64,000 nt of DNA from JBBSAT01 sp046351235 (GCA_046351235.1 JAXLYV010000001.1:1302001-1366000), one strand, 5' to 3'. Numbered from the stretch's first letter, positions 27,559 to 36,998 are shown. Translations and numbers: made by a program. Notes: a model not told the origin generated them from the sequence alone.

Positions 27559-28146
27559 ATGCTCTCCACGCTGCGCCCCGCGCTCGTCCTCTTCGGTCTG
27601 CTCTCGCTGCTCACGGGCCTCGCGTACCCCGCGCTCGTCACCGGGGTCGCACAGGTCCTGTTGCCCTGGCAGGCGAACGGCAGCCTCGTCGTCGGCGGCG
27701 ACGGGCAGGTCCTCGGCTCGCGTGTCGTCGGCCAGGCCTTCGACGACCCGCGCTACTTCTGGAGCCGCCCCTCGGCCACGGGCGCCCATCCCTACGACGG
27801 CGCCTCTTCGAGCGGCTCGAACGCGGGGCCGACCAATCCCGCGCTCGCCGAAGCGATCGCCGCGCGCGTCGAGGCCCTGCGGGCCGCCGATCCCGAGAGC
27901 ACGGCGCCGATTCCGGTGGAGCTCGTCACGGCCTCGGCGAGCGGTCTCGATCCGGATCTCTCGCCGGCCGGTGCGCTCTACCAGGTCGCGCGCGTCGCGC
28001 GCGTGCGGCACCTGCCCGAGGCCGACGTGCGCGCGCTGGTCGAGCGCCACGTCGAGGGGCGGACGCTGGGACTGCTCGGCGAGCCCCGCGTCGACGTGCT
28101 CGCGTTGAACCTGGCGCTCGACGCCCTCGCGCGCCCAAGCTCGTGA
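27559..28146 (+). CDS. kdpC: Potassium-transporting ATPase subunit C
   Basis: 195 aa. An N-terminal membrane helix (PALVLFGLLSLLTGLAYPALVTGVAQ) and a periplasmic domain with GSRVVGQAFDDPRYFWSRPSAT, YDGASSSGSNAGPTNPAL and AGALYQVARVARVR, all typical of KdpC, which assists KdpA/B and raises ATP affinity. AAAGG lies 9 nt before the start. Only four bases separate its stop from the kdpD start. Confidence 0.97.
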   Translation: MLSTLRPALVLFGLLSLLTGLAYPALVTGVAQVLLPWQANGSLVVGGDGQVLGSRVVGQAFDDPRYFWSRPSATGAHPYDGASSSGSNAGPTNPALAEAIAARVEALRAADPESTAPIPVELVTASASGLDPDLSPAGALYQVARVARVRHLPEADVRALVERHVEGRTLGLLGEPRVDVLALNLALDALARPSS

Positions 28147-28150
28147 CGCC

Positions 28151-30892
28151 TTGACCGAGGACCGCGACCCCGACGCTCGCCCCGATCCCGACGCGCTCCT
28201 CGAGCGCGCCGCGGCGGAGGTGCGCGACGCGACGCGCGCGAAGCTGCGCCTCTGGCTCGGCGCCTCGCCCGGCGTGGGCAAGACGTACGCGATGCTCGAG
28301 AACGCGCATCGCCTTCGGCGCGAGGGCCTCGACGTGGTGGTCGGCGTCGTCGAGTCGCACGGCCGCGCCGACACCGCGCGCGCCCTGCGGGATCTGCCGG
28401 CGCTGCCGCGGAAGGCGATCGCGCACCGCGGGCGCACGCTCGAGGAGCTGGACCTCGACGCGGCGCTCGCGCGCAAGCCCGCGGTGATCCTGGTCGACGA
28501 GCTCGCCCACACCAACGCGCCCGGCTCGCGCCACCAGAAGCGCTGGCAGGACGTGATCGAGCTGCTCGAGGCGGGCATCGAGGTCCACTCGACCCTGAAC
28601 GTCCAGCACGTCGAGAGCCTCAACGACGTGGTCGCGCAGATCACCGGGATCCGCGTGCGCGAGACGGTGCCCGACGCGATCCTCGAGCGCGCCGACGAGA
28701 TCGAGCTCGTGGACGTGCCGCCCGAGGTCGTCCTCGAGCGCCTGCGCGAGGGCAAGGTCTACGTGGCCAGCCAGGCCGAGCGCGCGGCGACCGGATTCTT
28801 CAAGGAGGGGAACCTCCACGCCCTGCGCGAGCTCGCCCTGCGCGTCACCGCCGAGCGCGTCGATGCCGAGGTGCAGGCGTGGCGACGGCAGCGCGGCATC
28901 GAGACCCTCTGGCCGACGCGCGAGCGCGTGCTCGTCTGCGTGGGCCCGAGCCCCGCCTCGGCGCGCCTGGTGCGCGCGGCGCGGCGCATGGCGAGCGCGC
29001 TCCATGCGCCTTGCATCGCCGTCTACGTGGAGCGACCGGGCGCGCCGCTGCGCGGGCAAGATCAGGCCCGCCTCGGCGAGCACCTGCGCCTGGCCGAGCA
29101 GCTCGGTCTCGAGGTCGTCGTGCTCTCGGGCCCCAGCGCGGCCGACGTGGTCCTCGACCTCGCGCGCCGCCGCAGCGTCACCCGCATCGTGGCCGGCAAG
29201 CCCGCGCACGCGCGCTGGCGCGACTTCGTGCTCGGCTCGTTCCTCGACGACCTCGTCCGCAAGAGCGGCGCGATCGACGTGCACGTGATCTCGGGCGACG
29301 AGGGCGCGTCCCCGTCGGACGGAAAGAGCGGCGCCGATCTCCCCTCCCACACGCGGCCCACGGCCTATCTGCGCGCTGCGATCCCGATCGCGGTCGCAGT
29401 CGCGATCGGAGCGCTCGTGCGCGAGCGAGCCGATCTCGCCGACGTCGCGATGCTCTTCGTCGCCGCCATCGCGACGAGCGGCGCGTTCCTCGATCGGCGC
29501 GCATCGCTCTTCGCGGCGCTGATCGCGGTCGTGGCGTTCGATTTCTTCTTCGTGCCTCCGTACTACACGCTCGCCGTCGAGGACCTCCGGCACCTGCTCA
29601 CCTTCGCCGTGATGCTCGGCGCCGGCGTGCTCATCAGCACCCTCATGGCGCGCATCCGCGCCGGCGAGCGCGGCGCGCGCGAGCGCGAGCGGAGGACGGC
29701 CGCCCTCTTCGAGCTCACGCGCGCGCTCGCGGGCGCCCGCGACGAGGCCTCCATCGCGCGCGTCGCCACGACGCAGATCCGCGCCGTGCTCGAGAGTGAG
29801 GCGCTGGTGCTCGTCGCGGATCCCAAGGCGCTCGAGGGCGTGCGAGCGCCCTTGCCCATTTCGAGCTCGTTCGACGAGCCCGACCGAACGGTGGCCCGCT
29901 GGGTCGTCGCGCACGGTCGCGCGGCGGGCCGCGGGCTCGACACGCTCCACGGCGCGCGCGTGCTCGCCGTGCCGCTCGTGGCCCAGGGCGAGACGCTCGG
30001 CGCCATCGCCGTGCGCCCCTCGCCCGAGACGCGCTTCGAGGATCTCGCCCAACGCCATCTCCTCGAGGCGTTCGCCGTGCAGATCGCCGTCGCGCTCGAG
30101 CGCGCGCGCCTCGCCGCCGAAGCCAAGGACGCCGCGCTCCGCGCCGAGACCGAAGAGCTGCGCAGCTCCCTGTTGAGCTCCGTCTCGCACGACCTCCGCA
30201 CCCCCATCGCCTCGGTGCTCGGCGCGGCGACGACCCTGCTCGAAGGCGCCGAGACGATCCCGAAGGAAGAGCGCTCCGAGCTCACCGCCACGATCCGCGA
30301 CGAGGCGGCGCGCCTGGGGCGCCTCGTGGGCAACCTGCTCGACATGAGCCGCGTGGAGTCGCCCGGCCTCGAGCTGAAGAAGGAGTGGGTGCCGATCGAG
30401 GAGCTCGTCGGCGCGGCGCTCACGCGCCTCGGGCCGCGCGTGGCGGAGCGTGAGGTGACGACACGCGTCCCGGGCGGCCTCTTCGGCGCCGTCGACCCCG
30501 TGCTCTTCGAGCAGCTCCTCTACAACCTCCTCGAGAACGCGCTGAAGCACACGCCGGCCGGCTCGCCGATCACGGTGCGCGCCGAGGACGACGGCAAGCA
30601 GGCTTCGCTCTTCGTCGAGGACCGCGGGCCGGGGGTTCCGGCGGGGAGCGAGACGCGGATCTTCGAGAAGTTCGTCCGCGCGGGCGGCGCCGGGGGTGGC
30701 GTGGGTCTCGGCCTGGCGATCTGCCGGGCGATCGCGCTCGCGCACGGCGGCTCCATCGCCGCCTCGAACCGCGAGGGCGGCGGCGCATCGTTCCGCGTGA
30801 CCTTCCCCAAGGGTGAGGCACCCTCTCTGCCTGCCGACACCGACGCCGGGGCCGAAGCCGCGGTCGCGGCGACGGATCGGAGCGCGCCATGA
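28151..30892 (+). CDS. kdpD: Sensor histidine kinase KdpD
   Basis: 913 aa from TTG 28151, the first possible start after kdpC. N-terminal KdpD domain with Walker A GASPGVGKTYAML and VDELAHTNAPGSRHQKR; a universal-stress-like domain (about 250-370); four closely spaced membrane helices (about 395-490; AYLRAAIPIAVAVAIGALV onward); a GAF-like domain; the HisKA box SVSHDLRTPIASVLG with the phospho-His; and the HATPase region NALKHTP, DRGPGVP, GLGLAICRAIA. It senses low K+ or ionic stress and phosphorylates KdpE. It is in one operon with the transporter and overlaps kdpE by 4 nt. Confidence 0.97.
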   Translation: MTEDRDPDARPDPDALLERAAAEVRDATRAKLRLWLGASPGVGKTYAMLENAHRLRREGLDVVVGVVESHGRADTARALRDLPALPRKAIAHRGRTLEELDLDAALARKPAVILVDELAHTNAPGSRHQKRWQDVIELLEAGIEVHSTLNVQHVESLNDVVAQITGIRVRETVPDAILERADEIELVDVPPEVVLERLREGKVYVASQAERAATGFFKEGNLHALRELALRVTAERVDAEVQAWRRQRGIETLWPTRERVLVCVGPSPASARLVRAARRMASALHAPCIAVYVERPGAPLRGQDQARLGEHLRLAEQLGLEVVVLSGPSAADVVLDLARRRSVTRIVAGKPAHARWRDFVLGSFLDDLVRKSGAIDVHVISGDEGASPSDGKSGADLPSHTRPTAYLRAAIPIAVAVAIGALVRERADLADVAMLFVAAIATSGAFLDRRASLFAALIAVVAFDFFFVPPYYTLAVEDLRHLLTFAVMLGAGVLISTLMARIRAGERGARERERRTAALFELTRALAGARDEASIARVATTQIRAVLESEALVLVADPKALEGVRAPLPISSSFDEPDRTVARWVVAHGRAAGRGLDTLHGARVLAVPLVAQGETLGAIAVRPSPETRFEDLAQRHLLEAFAVQIAVALERARLAAEAKDAALRAETEELRSSLLSSVSHDLRTPIASVLGAATTLLEGAETIPKEERSELTATIRDEAARLGRLVGNLLDMSRVESPGLELKKEWVPIEELVGAALTRLGPRVAEREVTTRVPGGLFGAVDPVLFEQLLYNLLENALKHTPAGSPITVRAEDDGKQASLFVEDRGPGVPAGSETRIFEKFVRAGGAGGGVGLGLAICRAIALAHGGSIAASNREGGGASFRVTFPKGEAPSLPADTDAGAEAAVAATDRSAP

Positions 30893-31596
30893 CCCAGCCG
30901 AAGAGCACCGTGCTCGTGATCGAGGACGAAGCGCCGATGCGGAAGTTCCTCCGCGCGACGCTCGAGAGCCACGGCTACGCAGCGGTGCTGGCCGAGACGG
31001 CGAGCGAGGGCATCGCGATGGCCACCCAGCACTCGCCCGACGTCGTGCTCCTCGATCTCGGCCTGCCCGACAAGGACGGCCTCGAGGTGACCCAGATCCT
31101 GCGCGGCTGGTCGAAGGTCCCGATCATCGTGCTCTCGGCGCGCGGCCGAGAGGACGACAAGGTGCAGGCGCTCGACGCCGGCGCCGACGACTACCTCACC
31201 AAGCCTTTCGGCGTGAACGAGCTGCTCGCGCGCATGCGCGTCGCTCTGCGCCACCGCACCGGCGCCGATCCCGCGACGGGCCTGCTCGATCTGGGCGAGC
31301 TCCAGATCGACGTGCCGCGCCACGAAGTGCACGTGCGCGGCGAGCTCGTCCACCTGACGCCCATCGAGTTCAAGCTGCTGCTCGTGCTCGCGACGCACGC
31401 GGGCAAGGTCCTCACGCACCGCCAGATCCTGCGCGAGGTGTGGGGCCCCAACGCGACCGAGCACACGCACTACCTGCGGGTGCACATGACGCACATGCGC
31501 CGAAAGCTCGAGCTGGACTCGGCCCAGCCGAAGCTGCTCCTGAACGAGCCGGGCGTGGGCTATCGCCTCGTCGACGGGAACGAGAGCGGGCGTTAG
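30889..31596 (+). CDS. kdpE: Response regulator KdpE (OmpR family)
   Basis: 235 aa. The receiver domain has EDEAPMRKFL, phospho-Asp in VVLLDLGLPDKDG, Ser in IIVLSARG and Lys in YLTKPFG; the winged-helix DNA-binding domain has LTPIEFKLLLVLATHAGKVLTHRQILREVWG and MRRKLE. It activates kdp transcription when phosphorylated by KdpD. Its probable target is the 11-bp-period direct repeat at 23319-23336. A stem-loop follows the stop codon. Confidence 0.97.
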   Translation: MTQPKSTVLVIEDEAPMRKFLRATLESHGYAAVLAETASEGIAMATQHSPDVVLLDLGLPDKDGLEVTQILRGWSKVPIIVLSARGREDDKVQALDAGADDYLTKPFGVNELLARMRVALRHRTGADPATGLLDLGELQIDVPRHEVHVRGELVHLTPIEFKLLLVLATHAGKVLTHRQILREVWGPNATEHTHYLRVHMTHMRRKLELDSAQPKLLLNEPGVGYRLVDGNESGR

Positions 31597-31602
31597 CGAG
31601 AT

Positions 31603-31628
31603 CTCAGCGCGGCAACGCCGCTTCTGAG
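31603..31628 (+). terminator. Possible terminator after kdpE
   Basis: CTCAG...CTGAG encloses GCGGC-AAC-GCCGC, starting 7 nt after the kdpE stop. There is no clear T-run, so termination may be partial and the next small gene could be read through. Confidence 0.4.
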
Positions 31629-31664
31629 CGCTCGCGAGGCGCCGCCCTCGCTACGTTCGAGCCC

Positions 31665-31910
31665 ATGACCGACGACGAACGTCGCGCCGAGCCCGACCCC
31701 GAGCCCGACCCCGAGCGCCCCTCGTTCCTCGCGACCGAGGGCGGAGGCCTGCTCTTCCTCGTGCTCGTCTTCGTCTCGCTCGCGATCCCGCTCGCGCACG
31801 CGCTGTTCGCGCAGGGCACGTTCGGCTGGGCCGCCACCCTGGGCTTGCTCAGCGTGCTCGCGATCCCGCTCCTGCTCGTGCACGCCGCCGCCCGCCGCAA
31901 GCGGCGCTGA
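31665..31910 (+). CDS. Small two-helix membrane protein
   Basis: 81 aa. An acidic N-terminus with a DPEPDPER repeat, then two hydrophobic helices (LLFLVLVFVSLAIPLAHALFA and ATLGLLSVLAIPLLLVHAAA) and a basic RRKRR end, giving both ends in the cytoplasm. Function unknown. It lies between kdpE and the convergent kup gene, only 4 nt from the kup stop, so a link to potassium transport is possible by position only. Confidence 0.65.
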   Translation: MTDDERRAEPDPEPDPERPSFLATEGGGLLFLVLVFVSLAIPLAHALFAQGTFGWAATLGLLSVLAIPLLLVHAAARRKRR

Positions 31911-31914
31911 GCGA

Positions 31915-34062
31915 TCAGAGCTCGAGCTGCATGCCCATCTCGACCACGCGCTCGGGCGGCAGGTCGAAGAAGTCGGTCGCCGGGCGCGCGTTGCGCGACA
32001 GGAACCCGAAGACGAGCTTCTGGATCGTCCCCAGGCCCGGGTTGCGCGTGATGACGAGCTTCTCGCGGCCGAGATAGAAGCTCGTGTCCTGCTTGCTCGT
32101 GTGCAGGCCGTGCTTGGTGCAGGCGCGCAGGATGTCGATCACCTTCGGCGTCTGCATGAAGCCGTAGTGCGCCGTCACGCGGAAGAAGCCCTCGCGCAGC
32201 TTCTCCACCTGCACGCGCTCGTCGCGCCGCACGATGGGCACTTCCTCGCCGATGATCGAGAGCAGCACGACCTGCTCGTGCAGCACCTGGTTGTGCTTGA
32301 AGTGGTGCAGGAGCACCGGCGGCGTGCCCGCGCTCGTGCTCGTCATGAACACGGCCGTGCCCTTCACGCGCACCGGGTGCTTGTCGTGGATGTTGTCGAG
32401 GAACTCGTCGAGCGGCTCGCTCCGGTTGCGGAGGAACTTCGCGACGCGATCGCGCCCGAGCTTCCACGTCGTCATCATGAAGAGGATGCAGAACGCGACG
32501 GCGAGCGGGATCCAGCCGCCGCTCTCGATCTTCACGAGGTTCGCCCCGAGGAAGACGAGATCGACGATCAGCATCAGCCCCGAGACGAGGCCGGCCCGGA
32601 CGTCGCCCCAGTTCTTCCGCATCACGAGGAAGAAGAGCACCGTCGTGATCGCCATCGTGCCCGTCACGGCGATGCCGTAGGCCGCCGCCATGCGGCTCGA
32701 CGCGCCGAAGCTCACGACGAGGCCGATGCACGCCACCATGAGCAGCCAGTTGATCTCGGGCACGTAGATCTGCCCCTCGTGCTCGCCGGACGTGTGCCGG
32801 ATCTCGAGGCGCGGCAGGTACCCGAGCTGGATCGCCTGGCGCGTCAGCGAGAACGCGCCGCTGATCAACGCCTGCGAGGCGATCACCGTGGCAGCCGTCG
32901 CGAGCACGACGAGCGAGATGCGCGCCATGCCTTCCGGCACCATCGAGAAGAACCCGTCCTCGACGTGCTCCGGATGGAGCAAGAGCAGCGCTCCCTGCCC
33001 GAGATAGTTGAGCGTCAGGCACGGCCAGACGAAGAACATCCAGCTCCGCTCGATCGGGCGCCGGCCGAAGTGGCCCATGTCCGCGTAGAGCGCCTCGCCG
33101 CCGGTGATGCACAGCACCACCGAGCCGAGGACCCAGAAGCCGGTGCCGCCGTGCGTCGCGAAGAAGCGCACCGCGTGGCGCGGATCCACCACGGCCCAGA
33201 GCACCTGCGGCGCCTGCAAGATCCAGTAGAGGCCCATCGCGCCGATGGTCACGAACCACACGAACATGATCGGGCCGAAGACCATGCCCACGCGGCCGGT
33301 GCCGCGGCGCTGCGCGACGAAGAGCGTGAAGAGGATCGCCACCGACACGCCGATGATCACCGGGCGCTGCAGGCCCGGGATGCCCTCGACGGCGGAGAGC
33401 ACGGAGATCGCCGGCGTGAGCATGCCGTCGGCATACAGGAGCGCGGCGCCGAACAGGCCCGCCATCACGACGACCGGGATCTTGCCCGGGGTGCCGCGCT
33501 TGGGCAGCACGAGCGCGAGCAGCGCGAGGATGCCGCCCTCGCCGTGGTTGTCGGCGCGCGTGATGAACGTGACGTACTTGAGCGTCACGACCGCCGTCAT
33601 CGACCAGAAGAAGAGCGAGAGCAGCCCCATCACGTCGGCCATCGGCGTGATCTCGTGCGACTCGTGGAAGCACTCGCGCAGCGCGTAGAGCGGCGAGGTG
33701 CCGATGTCGCCGTAGACGACGCCGAGGGCGACGAGCGCGAGCTTCCAGACGTTGCCGCCGTGGCCGTGCCCGCCGTGGTTCACGTGCGGGCGCCGGACGC
33801 CGTTGGCGTCGATGGAGCCGGAGGGCGGGCCCTCGCTCGGCATCTTGAGGTCGGAGTAGGACTGGCCGAGCGGGCTCGTGCTCGTGCTCGCCGTGGCGCT
33901 CGCCGGTGCGGCGGCGCTCGCGGACGCCGCAGCGCTGGCGCCGGCCACGGGCTTCCCCAGGCCTTTGCCCTGGGTGGCGCTCTTGCCGCTCTCGCCTTCC
34001 TTCGGCGCTGCCGGCTCGGCCTTCGCGGCCTTGGTCGCCGCAGGCCCGGGGTCTTCGGACAT
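31915..34062 (-). CDS. kup: KUP/HAK/KT-family potassium transporter
   Basis: 715 aa, about twelve membrane helices then a long cytoplasmic C-terminal domain. Family blocks: LALVALGVVYGDIGTSPLYALRE, FWSMTAVVTLKYVTFITRADNHGEGGILAL, GEALYADMGHFG and NYLGQGALLL. It imports K+ with protons. The first 60 residues are an Ala/Ser-rich extension not present in E. coli Kup. ATG 34062 is preferred because AGAGGGG lies 8 nt upstream; an ATG at 34095 is also in frame. With kdp it gives the region a constitutive and an inducible K+ uptake route. Confidence 0.96.
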   Translation of the reverse strand: MSEDPGPAATKAAKAEPAAPKEGESGKSATQGKGLGKPVAGASAAASASAAAPASATASTSTSPLGQSYSDLKMPSEGPPSGSIDANGVRRPHVNHGGHGHGGNVWKLALVALGVVYGDIGTSPLYALRECFHESHEITPMADVMGLLSLFFWSMTAVVTLKYVTFITRADNHGEGGILALLALVLPKRGTPGKIPVVVMAGLFGAALLYADGMLTPAISVLSAVEGIPGLQRPVIIGVSVAILFTLFVAQRRGTGRVGMVFGPIMFVWFVTIGAMGLYWILQAPQVLWAVVDPRHAVRFFATHGGTGFWVLGSVVLCITGGEALYADMGHFGRRPIERSWMFFVWPCLTLNYLGQGALLLLHPEHVEDGFFSMVPEGMARISLVVLATAATVIASQALISGAFSLTRQAIQLGYLPRLEIRHTSGEHEGQIYVPEINWLLMVACIGLVVSFGASSRMAAAYGIAVTGTMAITTVLFFLVMRKNWGDVRAGLVSGLMLIVDLVFLGANLVKIESGGWIPLAVAFCILFMMTTWKLGRDRVAKFLRNRSEPLDEFLDNIHDKHPVRVKGTAVFMTSTSAGTPPVLLHHFKHNQVLHEQVVLLSIIGEEVPIVRRDERVQVEKLREGFFRVTAHYGFMQTPKVIDILRACTKHGLHTSKQDTSFYLGREKLVITRNPGLGTIQKLVFGFLSRNARPATDFFDLPPERVVEMGMQLEL

Positions 34063-34147
34063 GGCGCGCCCCTCTACCGCTCTCGCTCGGGCCACGCAAG
34101 CGAGGCGGTGGCAGGGTTCCCCACCTGCCCTCCGCCTCGCGCCGCGA

Positions 34148-34786
34148 TCAGGCGGCCGTCGGCTTCTCGTCGCGCTTGCCGCGGTTGCGCCACCACGCGA
34201 TGACGCCGGGCAGCACCGAGATCACCACGACCGCGATGATCAGCTTCTCGAGGTGCATCCGCACGATGTCGAAGCCGCCGAGGTAGTACCCGATGATCGT
34301 CATCGAGAGCACCCAGGCGAAGCCGCCCACCACGTTGAACGTCGCGAAGCGCGCGTACGGCATCTGCGCGGCGCCAGCGACCACGGGCACGAACGTGCGC
34401 ACGATGGGCATGAAGCGCGCGATGATGATCGCCTTGCCGCCGTGCTTCTCGTAGAAAGCGTGCGCCGCCTTCAGGTGCTCGGGGTTGAAGAAGCGCGACT
34501 TCGGGCGCGTGAACAGGCGCGGCCCGAGGGCCCTCCCGATCGCGTACGACGTGGCGTCGCCCAAGATCGCGCACATCGGCAGGACCACGTTCAGCATCAG
34601 GATGCTGAGCGATCCCTGGCCGGCGTAGAGGCCCGCCACCACGAGCAGCGAATCGCCCGGCAGGAAGGGCACGAGCGCGCCGGTCTCCAGGAAGATGATG
34701 ACCGCGAGGGCCGGCAGGCCGCCCCACACGATGATCGGCCCCGGATCACGAAGGAGACCGAGAAGCCCGTGGATACTCCAGTCCAT
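34148..34786 (-). CDS. DedA-family membrane protein
   Basis: 212 aa, about five hydrophobic segments. DedA/SNARE-associated motifs: ETGALVPFLPGDSLLVVAGLYAGQG, ILGDATSYAIGRALGPR, FYEKHGGKAIIIARFMPIVRTFVPVVAG and the GGFAWV helix. The F-x-R-x-x-P-x-x-R motif is present. DedA proteins are implicated in membrane homeostasis and lipid-carrier recycling (undecaprenyl phosphate or PE flipping in some members). It lies upstream of kup on the same strand, 85 nt away, and may share its transcript. Confidence 0.92.
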   Translation of the reverse strand: MDWSIHGLLGLLRDPGPIIVWGGLPALAVIIFLETGALVPFLPGDSLLVVAGLYAGQGSLSILMLNVVLPMCAILGDATSYAIGRALGPRLFTRPKSRFFNPEHLKAAHAFYEKHGGKAIIIARFMPIVRTFVPVVAGAAQMPYARFATFNVVGGFAWVLSMTIIGYYLGGFDIVRMHLEKLIIAVVVISVLPGVIAWWRNRGKRDEKPTAA

Positions 34787-34894
34787 GCGGGCCGGCCGTT
34801 AGCACGAGGCCCGCTCCGGGGCGAGGCCGCGGCGCACGGCGTGCCCCGCGTTCTGGGCATCCGGCCGCGCTTGTGGCTAGAGTCCGGGCTGGTT

Positions 34895-35929
34895 ATGCGT
34901 TCCGCCCGTGCTTGCTTCGTCGGTCTCGCGACGCTCCTCGCCCTCGCGCCCTCCGTGGTGGCGGCCCAAGGGCAGACGTGCGTGCTCCTGCCGCCGCCGG
35001 ACGACTCGTCCGCGCCCGCGGATGCGCATGCGCGGGTCGACGTGGCCATCACCGAGGAGCTGCGCGAGCATGGCCTCGTCGTGATGGCCTCGCGCGACGC
35101 GCAGCTGCGGATGAGCGACCAGCCGATGGAGAACTGCAGCGCGATCGACTGCGCGCCCGAGGTGAACCGCTACCTCGGGACGAGCTTCGCGGTGCTCACC
35201 GAGCTGACGTGGCTGCGCGGGCGGCCGACGATGATCAACGTGGTCCTCATCGGCCTCGACGACGGCGCGAGCGCGGGCGGTCAGGTCGTGATCGAGCGCG
35301 GCGCCGATCTCGCCGACTCGGTGCGCCAGGCCTTCTCGATCGCCTGGGACCGCTGGCAGGCCGACTCGCAGGGGCAGCTCGTGATCGACACGACGCCCGC
35401 CGGCGCGTTCGTGGAGATCGACGGCGCGAGCGTGGGCCGCGCGCCGCTGCGGCACCTGGTGCCGGCCGGCGTGCACACGGTGCGCGTGACGCTCGAGGGC
35501 TACCAGGGCGACACCCGCGAGGTGACGGTGGATCGGCACGAGGAGCGGCCGATCTCGATCACGCTCGTGGCGGCGACGGAGACGGTCGAGGTGACGACCG
35601 CGCCCGTCGCGCCGGAGTACGACGACCGCATCGAGCCTCACTGGGCCAACTGGGTGATCGGCGGCGCGGGTCTCGCGGCGGCGATCGGCCTCGCGATCTC
35701 ACCGGTGATGACGGCCGCGACCGTCGGCACGGTGACCGACCACGGCGCCGCCGGGACCGACACGGTCTACTTCGGCGAGCAGAGCATCGCGCTCGCGCTG
35801 GTGAGCGGTGCGGTGCTGATCGGCAGCGTGGTGTGGCTGGTGATCCATCCCATCGAGGAGCACACGCGCGTGGCGCGCAGCGGTCCCTCGGTGCACGCGT
35901 CGCTCGGCGGCTTGGAGGTCACGTGGTGA
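34895..35929 (+). CDS. Exported PEGA-domain protein
   Basis: 344 aa. Signal peptide (ACFVGLATLLALAPSVVAAQG), then a domain of about 130 residues with a conserved pair of Cys (ENCSAIDCAPEVNRYLG), resembling the adenylate-binding-like N-terminal part of many myxobacterial PEGA proteins. A PEGA domain follows at about 165-230: LVIDTTPAGAFVEIDGASVGRAPL then GVHTVRVTLEGYQ. Two hydrophobic helices follow (about 245-265 and 290-310). PEGA domains probably bind surface carbohydrate or protein ligands. The stop overlaps the start of the next gene (GTGA). Confidence 0.82.
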   Translation: MRSARACFVGLATLLALAPSVVAAQGQTCVLLPPPDDSSAPADAHARVDVAITEELREHGLVVMASRDAQLRMSDQPMENCSAIDCAPEVNRYLGTSFAVLTELTWLRGRPTMINVVLIGLDDGASAGGQVVIERGADLADSVRQAFSIAWDRWQADSQGQLVIDTTPAGAFVEIDGASVGRAPLRHLVPAGVHTVRVTLEGYQGDTREVTVDRHEERPISITLVAATETVEVTTAPVAPEYDDRIEPHWANWVIGGAGLAAAIGLAISPVMTAATVGTVTDHGAAGTDTVYFGEQSIALALVSGAVLIGSVVWLVIHPIEEHTRVARSGPSVHASLGGLEVTW

Positions 35930-36777
35930 GGCGCAGCGTGGTGAGCGGCGCACTGGCGCTCGCAGCGATCGCCGGCTGCGCCGAGACGCGGCACTGCCCC
36001 GAGGGCGAGTCTTTCCGCGGGGGCGACTGCGTGGCGCTGGACGCGGCGGTCGTGCAGCAAGACGCGGCCGTGGTGGACGTCGGCACCGACGCGAGCGAGG
36101 ACGCGGGCCCCTGCCAGGGCGCGTGCGGCGGGAGCACGCGCTTCTGCCTCGAGAGCCCCGACGCGGGCACGAACGGGACGTGCGTCGAGTGCTTGATCGA
36201 CGACGACTGCGACGTCGCCGAGCGCCCCGACGCTGGCAGCGGCGATGCCGGCGCGCCGCTCTCGACGCGCTTGATCTGCGAGGGCCACCGCTGCGTGATC
36301 GGGTGTCGCGACGGTCTCGCCGACTGTTCGAGCCACGTCTGCCGCTCGACCGACCGCCAGTGCTCGGCCTACGGGACCGCGCAGGGCCAGTGCCAGCCCT
36401 GCGACACCGAAGAGAACTGCGACGCGAACAGCGACTGCGTGCCGATGACGTTCGGCGGCGAGATGACCCCCATCGGCAGCTACTGCCTGCTGCGAATCCC
36501 CGGGACCGGATGCCCAGAGCCCTTCACCGTTCCCGTGAACGGGCACTGCGGCGTGAACCAGGCGGTGACGACCTGCGATGCGGTCCGCGATTTCAACACA
36601 CCCTGTCCGACCGATCCCTCGGAATGCGGCCGCGACGACATCCCCGAAGACGGGACGTGCGCGACGATCGTCGGGCTCTCCGGCAGTCGATGCACGTATC
36701 GATGTGCGCCGAGCGACGGTACCTGCAACAGCGCGCGCCCGTGCGGCGTGAGCAGCATGCTCTGCGGCGCTAGCTGA
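35926..36777 (+). CDS. Cys-rich lipoprotein
   Basis: 283 aa from GTG 35926, with GGAGG 8 nt upstream inside the previous gene. Lipobox AIAGC (Cys18). About 28 Cys in total, in a pattern such as CVECLIDDDCD, CQPCDTEENCDANSDC and CGVSSMLCG, with Asp-rich spacers. This is a disulfide-rich, surface-exposed module typical of myxobacteria and without an assigned function. It is translationally coupled to the PEGA protein before it, so the two probably act together on the cell surface. Confidence 0.8.
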   Translation: MRRSVVSGALALAAIAGCAETRHCPEGESFRGGDCVALDAAVVQQDAAVVDVGTDASEDAGPCQGACGGSTRFCLESPDAGTNGTCVECLIDDDCDVAERPDAGSGDAGAPLSTRLICEGHRCVIGCRDGLADCSSHVCRSTDRQCSAYGTAQGQCQPCDTEENCDANSDCVPMTFGGEMTPIGSYCLLRIPGTGCPEPFTVPVNGHCGVNQAVTTCDAVRDFNTPCPTDPSECGRDDIPEDGTCATIVGLSGSRCTYRCAPSDGTCNSARPCGVSSMLCGAS

Positions 36778-36783
36778 GCGACG

Positions 36784-36803
36784 GCACCGGGGACGGCCGG
36801 TGC
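36784..36803 (+). terminator. Possible terminator hairpin after the Cys-rich lipoprotein
   Basis: GCACCGG (36784-36790) and CCGGTGC (36797-36803) with a 6-nt loop begin 7 nt after the stop codon. There is no T-run. Confidence 0.35.
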
Positions 36804-36842
36804 GGCGTCGGCTCCCGGGGCGCTAGCGTATGCTGCGGCGGG

Positions 36843-36998
36843 ATGGCCAGCCTCTGCCCTCGCTGCCGCGCGCACGAGCGCACGAGCGAGTCGCTCGGCG
36901 TCTTCCGCTGCCCGGCCTGCGGCCGCGTGAGAGCGAAAGCCCGCGGCATGAGACCGCTCGCCCGCAACCGGCGCCCCAACCCTCCTTCGCTCAGCTGA
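36843..36998 (+). pseudogene. Truncated copy of the zinc-ribbon gene at 39617
   Basis: A 51-codon frame starting MASLCPRCRAHERTSESLG agrees with the intact gene at 39617 in 26 of the first 29 residues, including all four ribbon Cys (CPRC and CPAC), and in about 90% of the corresponding bases. After GRV the similarity stops and the frame runs through Arg/Pro-rich sequence to TGA, losing the linker and membrane part. It is either a duplication relic or a minimal zinc-ribbon peptide. The two copies flank the BRCT/SUKH-like gene. Confidence 0.7.

Noticed and set aside
25633..28755. A long minus-strand open frame opposite kdpB-kdpC-kdpD
   Set aside because: The plus strand encodes unmistakable Kdp proteins; the antisense frame is an artefact of high GC.
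34063..34095. A longer start for kup at 34095
   Set aside because: The ATG at 34062 has AGAGGGG at the proper distance, while the longer one has no ribosome site.
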